Shown here: positions 1 to 7,219 of the stretch, in pieces
How the letters are laid out: each line of letters begins with the position of its first letter
Numbering within the stretch: the first letter of the stretch is position 1
Source of the DNA: Alphaproteobacteria bacterium
GTDB lineage: Bacteria; Pseudomonadota; Alphaproteobacteria; Rhizobiales; Aestuariivirgaceae
Length of the DNA stretch: 10,492 nt
Assembly: GCA_026400595.1 (NCBI GenBank)
Contig: JAPLOT010000337.1
Location: forward strand, 1 to 10,492
Direction: 5' to 3'
The notes under the pieces: generated by a model
The model's database searches: none
What the model saw: only the letters and a program-made list of their open reading frames with translations
Told to the model about the DNA's origin: nothing
Position numbers and translations under genes: made by a program

Positions 1-512
1 TGTCGGCCATCGACGATCCCGATCCGGTGATGGTCTTCGAGCACAAGCTTCTTTACAAAATGAAGGGCGATGTGCCGGAAGAGGCCTATCGCGTTCCCAT
101 CGGCAAGGCGGCGATCCGCCGTGAAGGCCGTGACGCCACGATTGTCGCCACCTCGATCATGGTCCACAAGGCGCTCGAGGCTGCCGAAGCGCTGGCCGCC
201 GAGGGCATCGACATTGAAGTCATCGACCTCCGCACCCTGCGTCCGCTCGCCAAAGACACCGTCATCGAAAGCGTACGCAAGACCACGCGGCTGGCCTGCG
301 TCTACGAGGGCGTGAAGACTCTCGGTATCGGCGCGGAAATCAGCGCGATGATCGCCGAGAGCGAGGCCTTCGACTATCTCGATGCGCCCATCCTGCGCCT
401 GGGCGGCGCGGAGTCCCCGATTCCCTACAATCCCACTCTCGAGAAAGCCGCGGTGCCGCAGGTGCCGGGCATCGTGGAAGGTCTGCGGAATCTGGTGAAG
501 GGCAGGACCTGA
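1..512 (+). CDS. 2-oxoacid/acetoin dehydrogenase E1 component, beta subunit (3' part)
   Basis: The reading frame is already open at base 3 and ends at TGA 510-512, so the 5' part lies outside the window; about 169 C-terminal residues are visible. They form the transketolase C-terminal domain of E1-beta proteins (PdhB/AcoB/BkdB type). The visible landmarks are VMVFEHKLLY near the start, the strand-helix segment ATIVATSIMVHKALEAAEAL, then IDLRTLRPL, and the terminal segment GGAESPIPYNPTLEKAAVP. In this family E1-beta pairs with E1-alpha to decarboxylate a 2-oxoacid (or cleave acetoin) with ThDP and pass the acyl group to lipoyl-E2. The E2 gene starts 4 bp downstream, so the two are almost certainly co-transcribed and translationally coupled; E1-alpha is expected upstream. 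The VPEEAYRVPIGKA segment is reminiscent of acetoin dehydrogenase beta subunits, but substrate (pyruvate, acetoin, branched-chain) cannot be settled from this fragment. Confidence 0.93.
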   Translation, partial: SAIDDPDPVMVFEHKLLYKMKGDVPEEAYRVPIGKAAIRREGRDATIVATSIMVHKALEAAEALAAEGIDIEVIDLRTLRPLAKDTVIESVRKTTRLACVYEGVKTLGIGAEISAMIAESEAFDYLDAPILRLGGAESPIPYNPTLEKAAVPQVPGIVEGLRNLVKGRT

Positions 513-516
513 GGTC

Positions 517-1767
517 ATGGCGGTTGAAGTCATCCTGCCCCGTGTCGACATGGACATGGTCCAGGCCAAGATCAGCAAATGGCACGTCAAGGAGGGCGAT
601 GCGGTCAAGGCCGGTGCGGCCCTGTTCGAGATCGAGACCGACAAGGCGGCCATGGAAATCGAGGCCCCGGCCTCCGGCATCGTCGGGAACATCACGGTCG
701 CCGAAGGCACCTCCGCCGCAGTCGGCAGCGCGGTCGCCTATATTTACAACGAAGGCGAAGCGGCCGCAGTGCCGCCGCCGAAGGCCGTGACCCCGCCGGC
801 GAGGCCTTCTGCAGCCGCGACGGTGGCGGCACCTGCAGACCTGGCCGAGGCGCCGCGTGCCCTTGCCGGGGGCATTCGTGCAACGCCGCTGGCACGGCGC
901 CTGGCGCGCCAGCTGGGACTGCAGCTTTCAGATGTCAACGGCAGCGGACCGCATGGACGCATCGTTGCGGATGATGTCCGGATGCGCGCCGAAGCGCGCG
1001 GCTCCACCGCTCCGCTTCCGGTCAGCCCGCCGTCGGAGGATGCGTCGCGGCACTATGCACCGGGCAGCTACGAGAGCCTCCCGGTCGACGGCATGCGCCG
1101 CACCATCGCTCAGCGTCTCACGCTGTCGAAGCAGACTGTCCCGCACTTCTACCTGTCCGTCACCTGCACGATCGACCGGCTGCTCGAGGCGCGTGCGTCG
1201 CTCAATGAGGCTGCACCGCGCGGGACAGACAAGACGCCGCTCTGGCGACTGTCGGTCAACGACTTCGTCATCAAGGCCCTCGGCCTCGCGCTGCAGCGCG
1301 TGCCGGCTGCCAATGTCACCTGGGCCGGCGACCGGATCCTGCAGCATCGCACGAGCGACGTGGGCGTTGCCGTGGCCGTGGAAGGCGGCCTTTTCACCCC
1401 CGTTCTTCGGTCAGTCGAGGGCAAGACCCTGTCCGCCCTCTCGCAGGAGATGAAGGCGCTGGCCGCCAAGGCGCGGGCGCGGAAACTGGTGCCCTCCGAG
1501 TATCAGGGCGGAACCACCGCCGTGTCCAATCTCGGCATGTTCGGCATCGAGGAATTCACCGCCATCATCAATCCGCCGCATGCCACGATCCTCGCGGTCG
1601 GTGCCGGCGTCGAGCACTTCGTGCCGGTCAAGGGCCAGCCCGCGCTGAGGACGCAGATGCGCTGCACGCTGTCCTGCGATCACCGGGCCGTGGATGGCGC
1701 GGTGGGCGCCGAACTGCTACAGGCCTTCCGGCAACTGATCGAAGATCCGCTGCTGATGCTGGCCTAG
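517..1767 (+). CDS. Dihydrolipoamide acyltransferase (E2) of a 2-oxoacid/acetoin dehydrogenase complex
   Basis: This 416-residue E2 protein is complete and has the full domain order. An N-terminal lipoyl domain (about 3-78) carries the lipoylation motif ETDKA with Lys43. An Ala/Pro-rich linker (about 81-118) follows, then a peripheral-subunit-binding domain (about 119-156; RATPLARRLARQLG, GSGPHGRI). The acyltransferase core (about 187-416) ends in the active-site motif DHRAVDGA with His389 and Asp393. It moves the acyl group from lipoate to CoA and scaffolds E1 and E3. There is one lipoyl domain, and the length is normal for this type. The ATG lies 4 bp after the E1-beta stop; AGGA at 504-507 is a plausible ribosome binding site inside the preceding gene. 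No E3 (lipoamide dehydrogenase) follows, so E3 must come from elsewhere. A second, catabolic copy (acetoin- or pyruvate-type) seems likelier than the housekeeping complex because of the neighbours, but that is inference. Confidence 0.95.
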   Translation: MAVEVILPRVDMDMVQAKISKWHVKEGDAVKAGAALFEIETDKAAMEIEAPASGIVGNITVAEGTSAAVGSAVAYIYNEGEAAAVPPPKAVTPPARPSAAATVAAPADLAEAPRALAGGIRATPLARRLARQLGLQLSDVNGSGPHGRIVADDVRMRAEARGSTAPLPVSPPSEDASRHYAPGSYESLPVDGMRRTIAQRLTLSKQTVPHFYLSVTCTIDRLLEARASLNEAAPRGTDKTPLWRLSVNDFVIKALGLALQRVPAANVTWAGDRILQHRTSDVGVAVAVEGGLFTPVLRSVEGKTLSALSQEMKALAAKARARKLVPSEYQGGTTAVSNLGMFGIEEFTAIINPPHATILAVGAGVEHFVPVKGQPALRTQMRCTLSCDHRAVDGAVGAELLQAFRQLIEDPLLMLA

Positions 1768-1800
1768 ACCGGCGCGGCGATTGGCCCGAGGGAGGACAGA

Positions 1801-2748
1801 GTGGCCCGTTACGATTATACCTCGATGGGGTTCTTCACCTACGACTGCCTCGGCTGGCCCTTTACCGAAGTGCCGCCGGGCGGCGGAACGGTCTTCATCG
1901 ACGAACTGACCCTTGCCGTCTCGGGCGCGGGCGGGACGGCCGCCATCGCCGCGGCCAAGATGGGGCTGAAGACCCTGGCGGTCGCAGGCGTGGGCGACGA
2001 CCTGATGGGCGACTGGGTCCTGCAGCGGCTGCAGCACTTCGGAGTCGACACATGGGGCGTGCAGCGCAAGCCCGGCTGGAAGACGTCCTCCTCCATCGTC
2101 ACCACGCGTGCCGACGGTTCGCGGCCCGCCCTGCACATGAAAGGCGCCACCGCCAACTTCTTCGTTGACGACAGCATGATCCCGCGCGTTGTCGATACCA
2201 AGGTGTTCCATGCCGGCGGCGTTGGCCTGATGGACGCCATGGACAAGGGCCAGAGCGCCATTGTCATGAAGGCGGCCAAGGCCGGCGGCGCCGTGACCAC
2301 GGTGGATGTCTTCGCCGGCTCGCCGAAGGACCTGCCGGCCATCGCGCAGGTTCTTCCCTATACGGATTACTTCATGCCCTCGATCGAGGAAGCGCAGGCG
2401 CTCTGCGGCCTGACGGACCATGGTGACACGGCGCGCTTCTTCCTCGACATGGGGGTCAAGGCCTGCGTGCTCACGCTGGGCGGCGACGGCGCCTACTACC
2501 ATGACCGGGACGGGCTCAAGTTCCATGTCCCGGCCTTCGACATCGCCGTCAAATGCACCTGCGGCTGCGGCGATGCCTTCGATGCCGGTTTCGCCGTGGC
2601 GCTCAACCATGACTTCGATGCAGAGACATCCGTGCGCTTTGCCCAGGCGACCTCGGCGCTGAATGCCACCGGGCTCGGCTCGCAGGCGGGCGTAAAGGAC
2701 TTCGAGCACACGCTCGCCTTCATGAAGACCACGAAGACGAAGCGGTAG
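1801..2748 (+). CDS. PfkB/ribokinase-family carbohydrate kinase
   Basis: This 315-residue protein of the PfkB superfamily has the usual family length. The N-terminal half has the glycine-rich substrate segment SGAGGTAAIAAAKMGLKTLAVAGVG shortened here to its core, SGAGGTAAIAAAKMG (41-55), followed by GVGDDLMG. The C-terminal half has TLGGDGAYY (225-233) and the anion-hole/catalytic motif CTCGCGDAFDAG (252-263) with the expected base Asp258. The family transfers the ATP gamma-phosphate to a sugar or nucleoside hydroxyl. Two motifs vary: the usual DTxGAGD reads CTCGCGD, and the NxxE segment reads PSIEEA with Ser instead of Asn. GTG is chosen as start because GGAGG (1791-1795) sits 5 bases before it. 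The gene lies 33 bp after the E2 gene with no visible terminator, so it is probably in the same operon. Substrate is unknown; ribokinase, KDG kinase, fructokinase and 6-deoxy-6-sulfofructose kinase all belong to this superfamily. Confidence 0.88.
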   Translation: MARYDYTSMGFFTYDCLGWPFTEVPPGGGTVFIDELTLAVSGAGGTAAIAAAKMGLKTLAVAGVGDDLMGDWVLQRLQHFGVDTWGVQRKPGWKTSSSIVTTRADGSRPALHMKGATANFFVDDSMIPRVVDTKVFHAGGVGLMDAMDKGQSAIVMKAAKAGGAVTTVDVFAGSPKDLPAIAQVLPYTDYFMPSIEEAQALCGLTDHGDTARFFLDMGVKACVLTLGGDGAYYHDRDGLKFHVPAFDIAVKCTCGCGDAFDAGFAVALNHDFDAETSVRFAQATSALNATGLGSQAGVKDFEHTLAFMKTTKTKR

Positions 2749-2751
2749 GCT

Positions 2752-3531
2752 TCAGTACAGGGTCTTGATGTCGGCGAATTCGCGCGCCAGACCCGGCGTG
2801 TCGCGGCGTGCCACGAGGGTCGCGATGGTATTCAGGCGCGGTCCCACGAGTGCGCCGGTCACCGAGAAGAACGAGTCCTCGTCGATGGCCTGCGTGGGTT
2901 TCCCCTCTTCCGCGAACATCAGGGCGACGCAGGCAATGGCATTGACCGCGATGTTCGGGTCGACAAGGCCGAAGAATCGGTTGTGGCCCTCGATGGCCCC
3001 GATCCGTGCCACCGGCCCCTGGTCCACCAGCGCGATCAGGATTCGCGCCAGGACCTCGTTCTCCGAGGCGCCATCGTCGATCTGCGCCGCCAGCTGGCGC
3101 CGGGCCGCGTCGATCCGGTGCTCGAGAATGAGATAGGGCGGCTGCGAATAGCGGCCGGCGATATGGATCGCCGCCCTGAAGAAATAGGCGTTGAACAGCG
3201 GATTCTGCATCAGGCTGTTCTCGCGGATGCCGCGGGCCACCTCATGCATGATGCCCGGCGTGAAGGGTGAAGGCAGTTTCCGCCAGCTGGGCAGGAAGAG
3301 GCGGATGGCGAGGTTGGCACTCCAGCTCATGAAGCCATCGACCAGCCGGGCCACCTGGGCCACGGCGCGGGACAGGAAGGGCGCCCTGCCCGGCTCGCCC
3401 TTGGCGAAGCGGTCGGCATTGGACAGGTCGCGGACATAGAACTGGGCCGCGCGCAGCCCGTCGCGGACGCCGGCAGCGGCGCAGACGGCATGGGCGGCAA
3501 ACGAATCGGCCGAACGGGACATACTGGTCAT
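2752..3531 (-). CDS. Unrecognised 259-residue protein, last gene of the ABC importer operon
   Basis: I do not recognise the family. The 259-residue product has no obvious signal peptide, no convincing membrane segment and no Walker, zinc or nucleotide-binding motif that I can see. It looks soluble and alpha-helical, rich in Ala and Arg. Notable patches are a basic-aromatic stretch around 77-90 (IRLFLPSWRKLPSPF), FNAYFFRAAIHIAGRYSQPPY at 113-133 in part (FFRAAIHIAGRY), and a C-terminal region with FFSVTGALVGPRLNT (221-235). It begins 10 bp after the second permease stop, with no clear Shine-Dalgarno sequence, so translation is probably coupled to the permease. An in-frame ATG nine bases downstream (3522) is an alternative start. 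It occupies the place where a MalK/UgpC-type ATPase gene is often found. Coding is supported by the uninterrupted frame, compact operon fit and convergent stop 3 bp from the kinase gene. A role in processing or sensing the transported compound is only a guess. Confidence 0.75.
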   Translation of the reverse strand: MTSMSRSADSFAAHAVCAAAGVRDGLRAAQFYVRDLSNADRFAKGEPGRAPFLSRAVAQVARLVDGFMSWSANLAIRLFLPSWRKLPSPFTPGIMHEVARGIRENSLMQNPLFNAYFFRAAIHIAGRYSQPPYLILEHRIDAARRQLAAQIDDGASENEVLARILIALVDQGPVARIGAIEGHNRFFGLVDPNIAVNAIACVALMFAEEGKPTQAIDEDSFFSVTGALVGPRLNTIATLVARRDTPGLAREFADIKTLY

Positions 3532-3541
3532 GGAACCAATA

Positions 3542-4369
3542 TCAGCCCTTTACGGCACCCATCGTCAAGCCGCGCGACAAATGGTTCTGAATCAGGATGA
3601 CCAGGAGCAGCGCGGGGAAGAAGGCCAGAAAGGCCACCAGGGCGATGGCATTGTAGATGATGCCGTCGGAGCCGCCCGAGAAGTTGGCCAGGGCCACAGA
3701 CAGAGGATAGGCCTGCTTGGAAGCGATGATCAGGGTAAACAGATACTCGTTCATGGCGAAGATGGCGGCAATGACCGCCGCCGTGATGATGCCGGGCAGG
3801 CACATGGGAATGATGATCGACCAGAGGATGCGCAGATCCGAGGCCCCATCGGTGCGCGCGGCATCCTCGATCTCGTGCGGAATGTCGATCATGTAGGAGC
3901 GGATGATCCAGACGACGATGGACAGGTTGATGGCGGCATAGACCAGCATCAGGGCCCAGACGGTGTCGAGCAGCCCCATGCTGCGGAACAGGAAGAAGAT
4001 CGGAATGGCGACCGCCGCCGGCGCCATCATCTTGGTCGACAGGATGTAGAAGCCGATATCATCGCGCCCGCGATACCTGTAGCGGGCCAGCGAATAGGCG
4101 GCCGGAATGCCCAGCACGAGGCAGATGATCACGCTGCCGCTGACCGCCATCACCGAGTTCATGAAATAGGTCATGATCGGCCATTCGGCCCAGATCTTGG
4201 CCCAGGTCTCGATCGAAATGGTCGGGAAGTAGATCGGCTGCGGCGAGATGATCTCGTTGCGCGGGCGCAGCGCGATGGTGGCGAAGAAGATGATGGGCAT
4301 CAGGCAGAAGAGGCCCCAGGCCAGAAGGATGACCGTCCGGAACAGCGAGGACGCGGATTTCTCGGACAT
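3542..4369 (-). CDS. Carbohydrate ABC transporter permease, MalG/UgpE type
   Basis: This 275-residue inner-membrane protein has about six hydrophobic segments. The first is about 12-32 (VILLAWGLFCLMPIIFF) and the last about 240-260 (IALVAFLAFFPALLLVILI). The ABC permease EAA loop that docks the ATPase is at about 168-188 (EDAARTDGASDLRI, then IIIP). The short N-terminus, the 275-residue length and the C-terminal end RGLTMGAVKG match MalG-type (family CUT1) permeases, whose proteins commonly end in GxxxGAVKG. The frame is open upstream inside the preceding gene, but ATG 4369 is the right start: it shares a base with the stop of the upstream permease (TGATG), and GGGAGG at 4380-4375 is correctly spaced. 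It forms the channel with the other permease for the substrate delivered by the binding protein. Confidence 0.95.
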   Translation of the reverse strand: MSEKSASSLFRTVILLAWGLFCLMPIIFFATIALRPRNEIISPQPIYFPTISIETWAKIWAEWPIMTYFMNSVMAVSGSVIICLVLGIPAAYSLARYRYRGRDDIGFYILSTKMMAPAAVAIPIFFLFRSMGLLDTVWALMLVYAAINLSIVVWIIRSYMIDIPHEIEDAARTDGASDLRILWSIIIPMCLPGIITAAVIAAIFAMNEYLFTLIIASKQAYPLSVALANFSGGSDGIIYNAIALVAFLAFFPALLLVILIQNHLSRGLTMGAVKG

Positions 4370-5283
4370 CAGTCCCTCCCCGAATGGAAGAAGCGGCGCA
4401 CGAAGCTCTGTGCCAGGATCACGGTGATCACCAGCACCACCACCGAGGCGGCCGAGGCATAGCCGAATTCGAAGCTCTTGAAGGCCGTACGGTAGATGAA
4501 ATAGCTGATCGTCTCGGTGTTGCCGGCAGGGGTGCCCTGCGTGATGACGTGCACGGAGGTGAACATCGTCAGGATGTCGATGCCGCGCAGCACCAGGGCG
4601 ACCGCGATCACCGGGCGCATCATGGGGAGCGAGATGGCAAAGAAGATCTGGCGCCAGCGCGCGCCATCCAGCCGCGCGGCCTCCTCGATCTCCTTGTCCT
4701 GGCCCTGCAGTGCGGCCACGAAGATGATGAAGAGGAAGGGCACCCATTGCCACACGTCGGTGACGATCAGCACCATGCGGGCCAGCCAGGTGAAGCCCAT
4801 GAAGTCGATATTGCCGTCGGCCAGCCCGATGCGCATCAGGAGGTCACTGATGATGCGGCCGTCATTGAAGAGCAGCTTCCAGAGGAAGGCCACGGCGGAC
4901 GGCATGAAGAGCATGGGCAACAGGAACAGGATGCGCCAGCCCTGCACCCAGCGGTCACGATAGACCAGCGCGGCGAGCGCCAGCGCGATCACGAACTCGA
5001 TGATGAGCGTCAGCCCGCCAATGATGACGGTGTTCGACAGGCTGTGCCAGAAGGTGGCATCCTGGAACAGCTCGGCATAGTTCTGAAAGCCCACCGGCTC
5101 GAGCTTGAAGCGGCCGGTATAGAAGCTGCGCCACAGCGCGAAGATGCCGGGATAGAGCGTGATGGCCAGGAGGTAGACGACCGCGGGTGCCACGAGCAGG
5201 TAGGGAAAGGCCTTGCGCATGAAAGGGCTGCGCCGGCGGGGCGCCTTGCGGAACGCCGATGATGTGAGAGCCGCGTCTGTCAT
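4369..5283 (-). CDS. Carbohydrate ABC transporter permease, MalF/UgpA type
   Basis: This 304-residue inner-membrane permease has a basic cytoplasmic N-terminus (KAPRRR, KAF) and a first membrane segment at about 27-50 (LLVAPAVVYLLAITLYPGIF). Further hydrophobic segments follow near 85-107, 117-138, 168-191, 222-240 and 277-294. The EAA loop is at 200-220 (EEAARLDGARWRQIF, then ISLP). The length and the N-terminal LLVAPAVVYLL pattern fit MalF/UgpA-type proteins of CUT1 sugar importers. The start ATG 5283 has only a weak purine stretch (AGGCAAG) before it and lies downstream of the 11-bp intercistronic hairpin. The stop overlaps the start of the next permease by one base. No ATP-hydrolysing subunit is encoded in the window, so the transporter must borrow one encoded elsewhere. 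Confidence 0.95.
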   Translation of the reverse strand: MTDAALTSSAFRKAPRRRSPFMRKAFPYLLVAPAVVYLLAITLYPGIFALWRSFYTGRFKLEPVGFQNYAELFQDATFWHSLSNTVIIGGLTLIIEFVIALALAALVYRDRWVQGWRILFLLPMLFMPSAVAFLWKLLFNDGRIISDLLMRIGLADGNIDFMGFTWLARMVLIVTDVWQWVPFLFIIFVAALQGQDKEIEEAARLDGARWRQIFFAISLPMMRPVIAVALVLRGIDILTMFTSVHVITQGTPAGNTETISYFIYRTAFKSFEFGYASAASVVVLVITVILAQSFVRRFFHSGRD

Positions 5284-5307
5284 CTTGCCTGCAGCAGAAA
5301 AACGTTA

Positions 5308-5339
5308 CACTCCTCCGCACCCAGCGGCGCGGAGGAGTG
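5308..5339 (-). terminator. Intercistronic hairpin between binding-protein and permease genes (attenuating terminator or 3' stabiliser)
   Basis: The stem is a perfect 11-bp inverted repeat: CACTCCTCCGC at 5308-5318 pairs with GCGGAGGAGTG at 5329-5339 around a 10-base loop. In the direction of transcription (minus strand) it is followed 5 bases later by TTTTT. It lies 22 bp past the binding-protein stop and about 24 bp before the first permease start. Such structures are known in binding-protein-dependent operons (the malE-malF interval is the classic case), where they protect or terminate most transcripts so that binding protein is made in excess. The offset T-run suggests partial rather than complete termination. 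The stem also buries GGAGGAG, which resembles a ribosome binding site but lies too far from a start codon to serve one. Confidence 0.7.
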
Positions 5340-5361
5340 GGACGGAGGAACCAATCGTGGC

Positions 5362-6936
5362 TCAGAACGGCAGGGGTTTGCCCTTGCCCATCCAGAAGCC
5401 GGGTTCGGTTGCGGCAAAGTTCATCGGATCCTTGCCCTGATAGAAGCCGTTCTTGGTCATGATCTCCTTGACCTTGACGGCGGCCTCGTCGAGGGCCGCC
5501 TTCGGCTGCATCTCGCCGACCACGACCTTGTTGATGAGGAAGCCGATTTCCTGGTCGATCTGGAAGCCAGACGGCAGGCGCGGCGCGCACCAGGCGAAGT
5601 CGAGTTCCTCGGACCATACCTTGGCCGGCTGCGACACGGCCTGAAGCTTCGGATTGGTCAGGACCGACTTGTAGCCCGGGGCCACGCCATTGGCATTGGC
5701 CTCGTTCATCGCCATGATCGACGCCGTCGTCAGATAGGCCAGCATGAGGAATGCGGCTTCCGGCTCGGGCGAGGTGGCGGTGACGCAGGAGGTCGAGCCC
5801 GCGATGTTCGGCGGGGCGAAGACGCCGCCGGCAACGCGCGGCTCGTAGATGGTGAGCACGTCATCGCCGATCTTGCTCTGGTCGGCGCGCGTGGCCTGTG
5901 TGCCGGAATCCTGCCAGGAGATGTTGCAGGCCACCTGGCCGCCGAGCCAGGCGGCGCGGTTGGTCGGCCAGTCGGCAGCAGCAACGCCCTCGACGGCATG
6001 CTTCGACAGCGCCACGATGGTCTCGAGGCCCTTCACGCCGGCATCGCCGTTGAAGACGGGCTCCCAGTTCTCGTTGAAGAGCTGCAGGCCATACTGGGCG
6101 GCGATGTGCTGCCAGGTATAGGTGGCCCAGAAGCCGCGGCCGCACATCATGCCGATGGCGCTCACGCCCTTCTCGGCCTTGTTCAGTTCGGGGGCGATGC
6201 GGATCATGTCATCATAGGTCGCGATGGAATTGACCCGGTCGGCCTCGATGCCGATCTTCTTGAAGACCGACGGGCGGATGTGGACCATCTGGATGTCGCA
6301 GTCGAAGGGAATGCCGAGGATGCCCTTGTCCGCCCAGTGGCCGTAGTTGCGCTGGTAGGTCTCGTAGAAGTCATCGAAGGGCAGGCCCCACTTCGCGACA
6401 TATTCGTCAAGCGGCTTGAGGAAGTCCTGTGCGCCGAAGTCGCCGAGCCAGGGCGAGAAGAACTGGATGGCGTCGAAGCTGGCATTGCCCGAGAGGAACT
6501 CGGCCACGACCTTGTCGTACATGGAATCGTCCGGGATCGCGACGAGCTCGATCTTGATGCCCGAAAGCTGGGCGAAGGGCTCGATCTGCTCCTGCGCCGA
6601 CTCGCGGTCGGCGGCGCCGATGGCGAAGCGTACGGTCTTGCCGGCATGTTCCTTGCGGACCGCTTCCCAGTCGACGGTGCGGATCCAATCCCTTTTCGGA
6701 TCCCAGAGCTCGTCATTGTCGCCGAGCTTGTACTGTTCGCGGTATTCCTTCTTGACCATGTTGCCGACGTTGATCTTGGCAAGTACGTCGGCGGGGTTGG
6801 GCAGATTTTGCGAATAAGCGCTGCGCACGTTGAAGAGCGACACGCCACCCGTGCCCGCGGCCAGCGCGGCACCGGCGGCCGCGGTGGACTTCAGCAATGA
6901 CCGGCGGGTGAACACACCGGGCTTCTTGATCAGCAT
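5362..6936 (-). CDS. Tat-exported ABC transporter solute-binding protein (family 1, carbohydrate type)
   Basis: This 524-residue extracellular solute-binding protein is expected to deliver substrate to the two downstream permeases in the periplasm. The N-terminus has a twin-arginine signal: TRRSLLK at 10-16, a hydrophobic Ala/Gly stretch (about 18-33) and a plausible cleavage region near RSAYSQ (38-43). The binding-protein fold seems to begin around 101 (TVRFAIGA) and continues with KIELVAIPDD and the family-typical FLKPLDEYV (172-180). The C-terminal KEIMTKNGF is a usual terminal helix. About 55 residues lie between the signal and the first lobe, and the total exceeds the 400-450 typical of family 1. 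ATG 6936 is chosen over GTG 6939 because GGAGGA at 6947-6942 is spaced 5 bases from it. Substrate cannot be deduced; CUT1-type permeases suggest a sugar, oligosaccharide, polyol or glycerophosphodiester-like compound. Confidence 0.94.
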   Translation of the reverse strand: MLIKKPGVFTRRSLLKSTAAAGAALAAGTGGVSLFNVRSAYSQNLPNPADVLAKINVGNMVKKEYREQYKLGDNDELWDPKRDWIRTVDWEAVRKEHAGKTVRFAIGAADRESAQEQIEPFAQLSGIKIELVAIPDDSMYDKVVAEFLSGNASFDAIQFFSPWLGDFGAQDFLKPLDEYVAKWGLPFDDFYETYQRNYGHWADKGILGIPFDCDIQMVHIRPSVFKKIGIEADRVNSIATYDDMIRIAPELNKAEKGVSAIGMMCGRGFWATYTWQHIAAQYGLQLFNENWEPVFNGDAGVKGLETIVALSKHAVEGVAAADWPTNRAAWLGGQVACNISWQDSGTQATRADQSKIGDDVLTIYEPRVAGGVFAPPNIAGSTSCVTATSPEPEAAFLMLAYLTTASIMAMNEANANGVAPGYKSVLTNPKLQAVSQPAKVWSEELDFAWCAPRLPSGFQIDQEIGFLINKVVVGEMQPKAALDEAAVKVKEIMTKNGFYQGKDPMNFAATEPGFWMGKGKPLPF

Positions 6937-6941
6937 CACAT

Positions 6942-6947
6942 TCCTCC
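6942..6947 (-). promoter_or_regulatory. Ribosome binding site of the solute-binding protein gene
   Basis: On the minus strand GGAGGA is followed by 5 bases and ATG (6936-6934). An overlapping GTG three bases earlier in frame would leave only 2 bases of spacing, and another ATG (6941-6939) is out of frame and too close. This spacing fixes ATG 6936 as the most likely start. Confidence 0.75.
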
Positions 6948-7015
6948 ATTGAAGCGGCCTGTATTGTTGCGACCGAATACCACGTCAGGCCAGACGCGGT
7001 TCCGGGCTTGATCCA

Positions 7016-7031
7016 CCCGCTGCCCAGCGGG
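7016..7031. repeat. Short inverted repeat in the binding-protein leader
   Basis: CCCGCTG (7016-7022) and CAGCGGG (7025-7031) are perfect inverted copies with 2 bases between. In RNA they would form a 6-bp GC-rich stem with a 4-base loop about 80 bases before the binding-protein start. It could be a leader hairpin or a chance dyad in GC-rich DNA; there is no T-run on either side. Confidence 0.35.
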
Positions 7032-7190
7032 GCGGCGGAACGGCACTTGGTATCTGTCTGTCAGAAACGGGACAAAGGCATGACCGCAGCGCAAAGCGCA
7101 ACTTAAATTCCGGTCACGGGTGATCGCCTGCATCCATCCTCCCACGCCTGGCCGCGTCTTGTGTGGCACGGTCCAGTCTTGTCGTGAATT

Positions 7191-7219
7191 AGAGTACTTA
7201 ATTACAGTATCGAATGCAA
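7191..7219 (-). promoter_or_regulatory. Candidate sigma-70-like promoter for the importer operon
   Basis: Read on the minus strand, TTGCAT (7219-7214) is separated by exactly 17 bases from TACTCT (7196-7191). Each hexamer matches only three consensus positions, so this is weak evidence, but the location in the AT-rich core and the overlap of its -35 with the GCAAATG repeat arm are suggestive. It would give a leader of roughly 245 bases. Confidence 0.25.

Noticed and set aside
1717..2709. 330-codon open frame on the minus strand opposite the PfkB kinase gene
   Set aside because: It is antisense to a well-supported kinase and has low-complexity composition. It also runs into the 3' end of the E2 gene.
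3530..4462. 310-codon open frame on the plus strand opposite the permease genes
   Set aside because: Its Asp/His/Gln/Arg-rich composition is the usual antisense image of hydrophobic membrane-protein codons; the permease frames have EAA loops and membrane segments.
4370..4753. Longer start for the MalG-type permease giving 403 residues
   Set aside because: The extra N-terminal part is an out-of-frame reading of the first permease. The internal ATG 4369 has a good ribosome binding site, the TGATG overlap and the normal family length.
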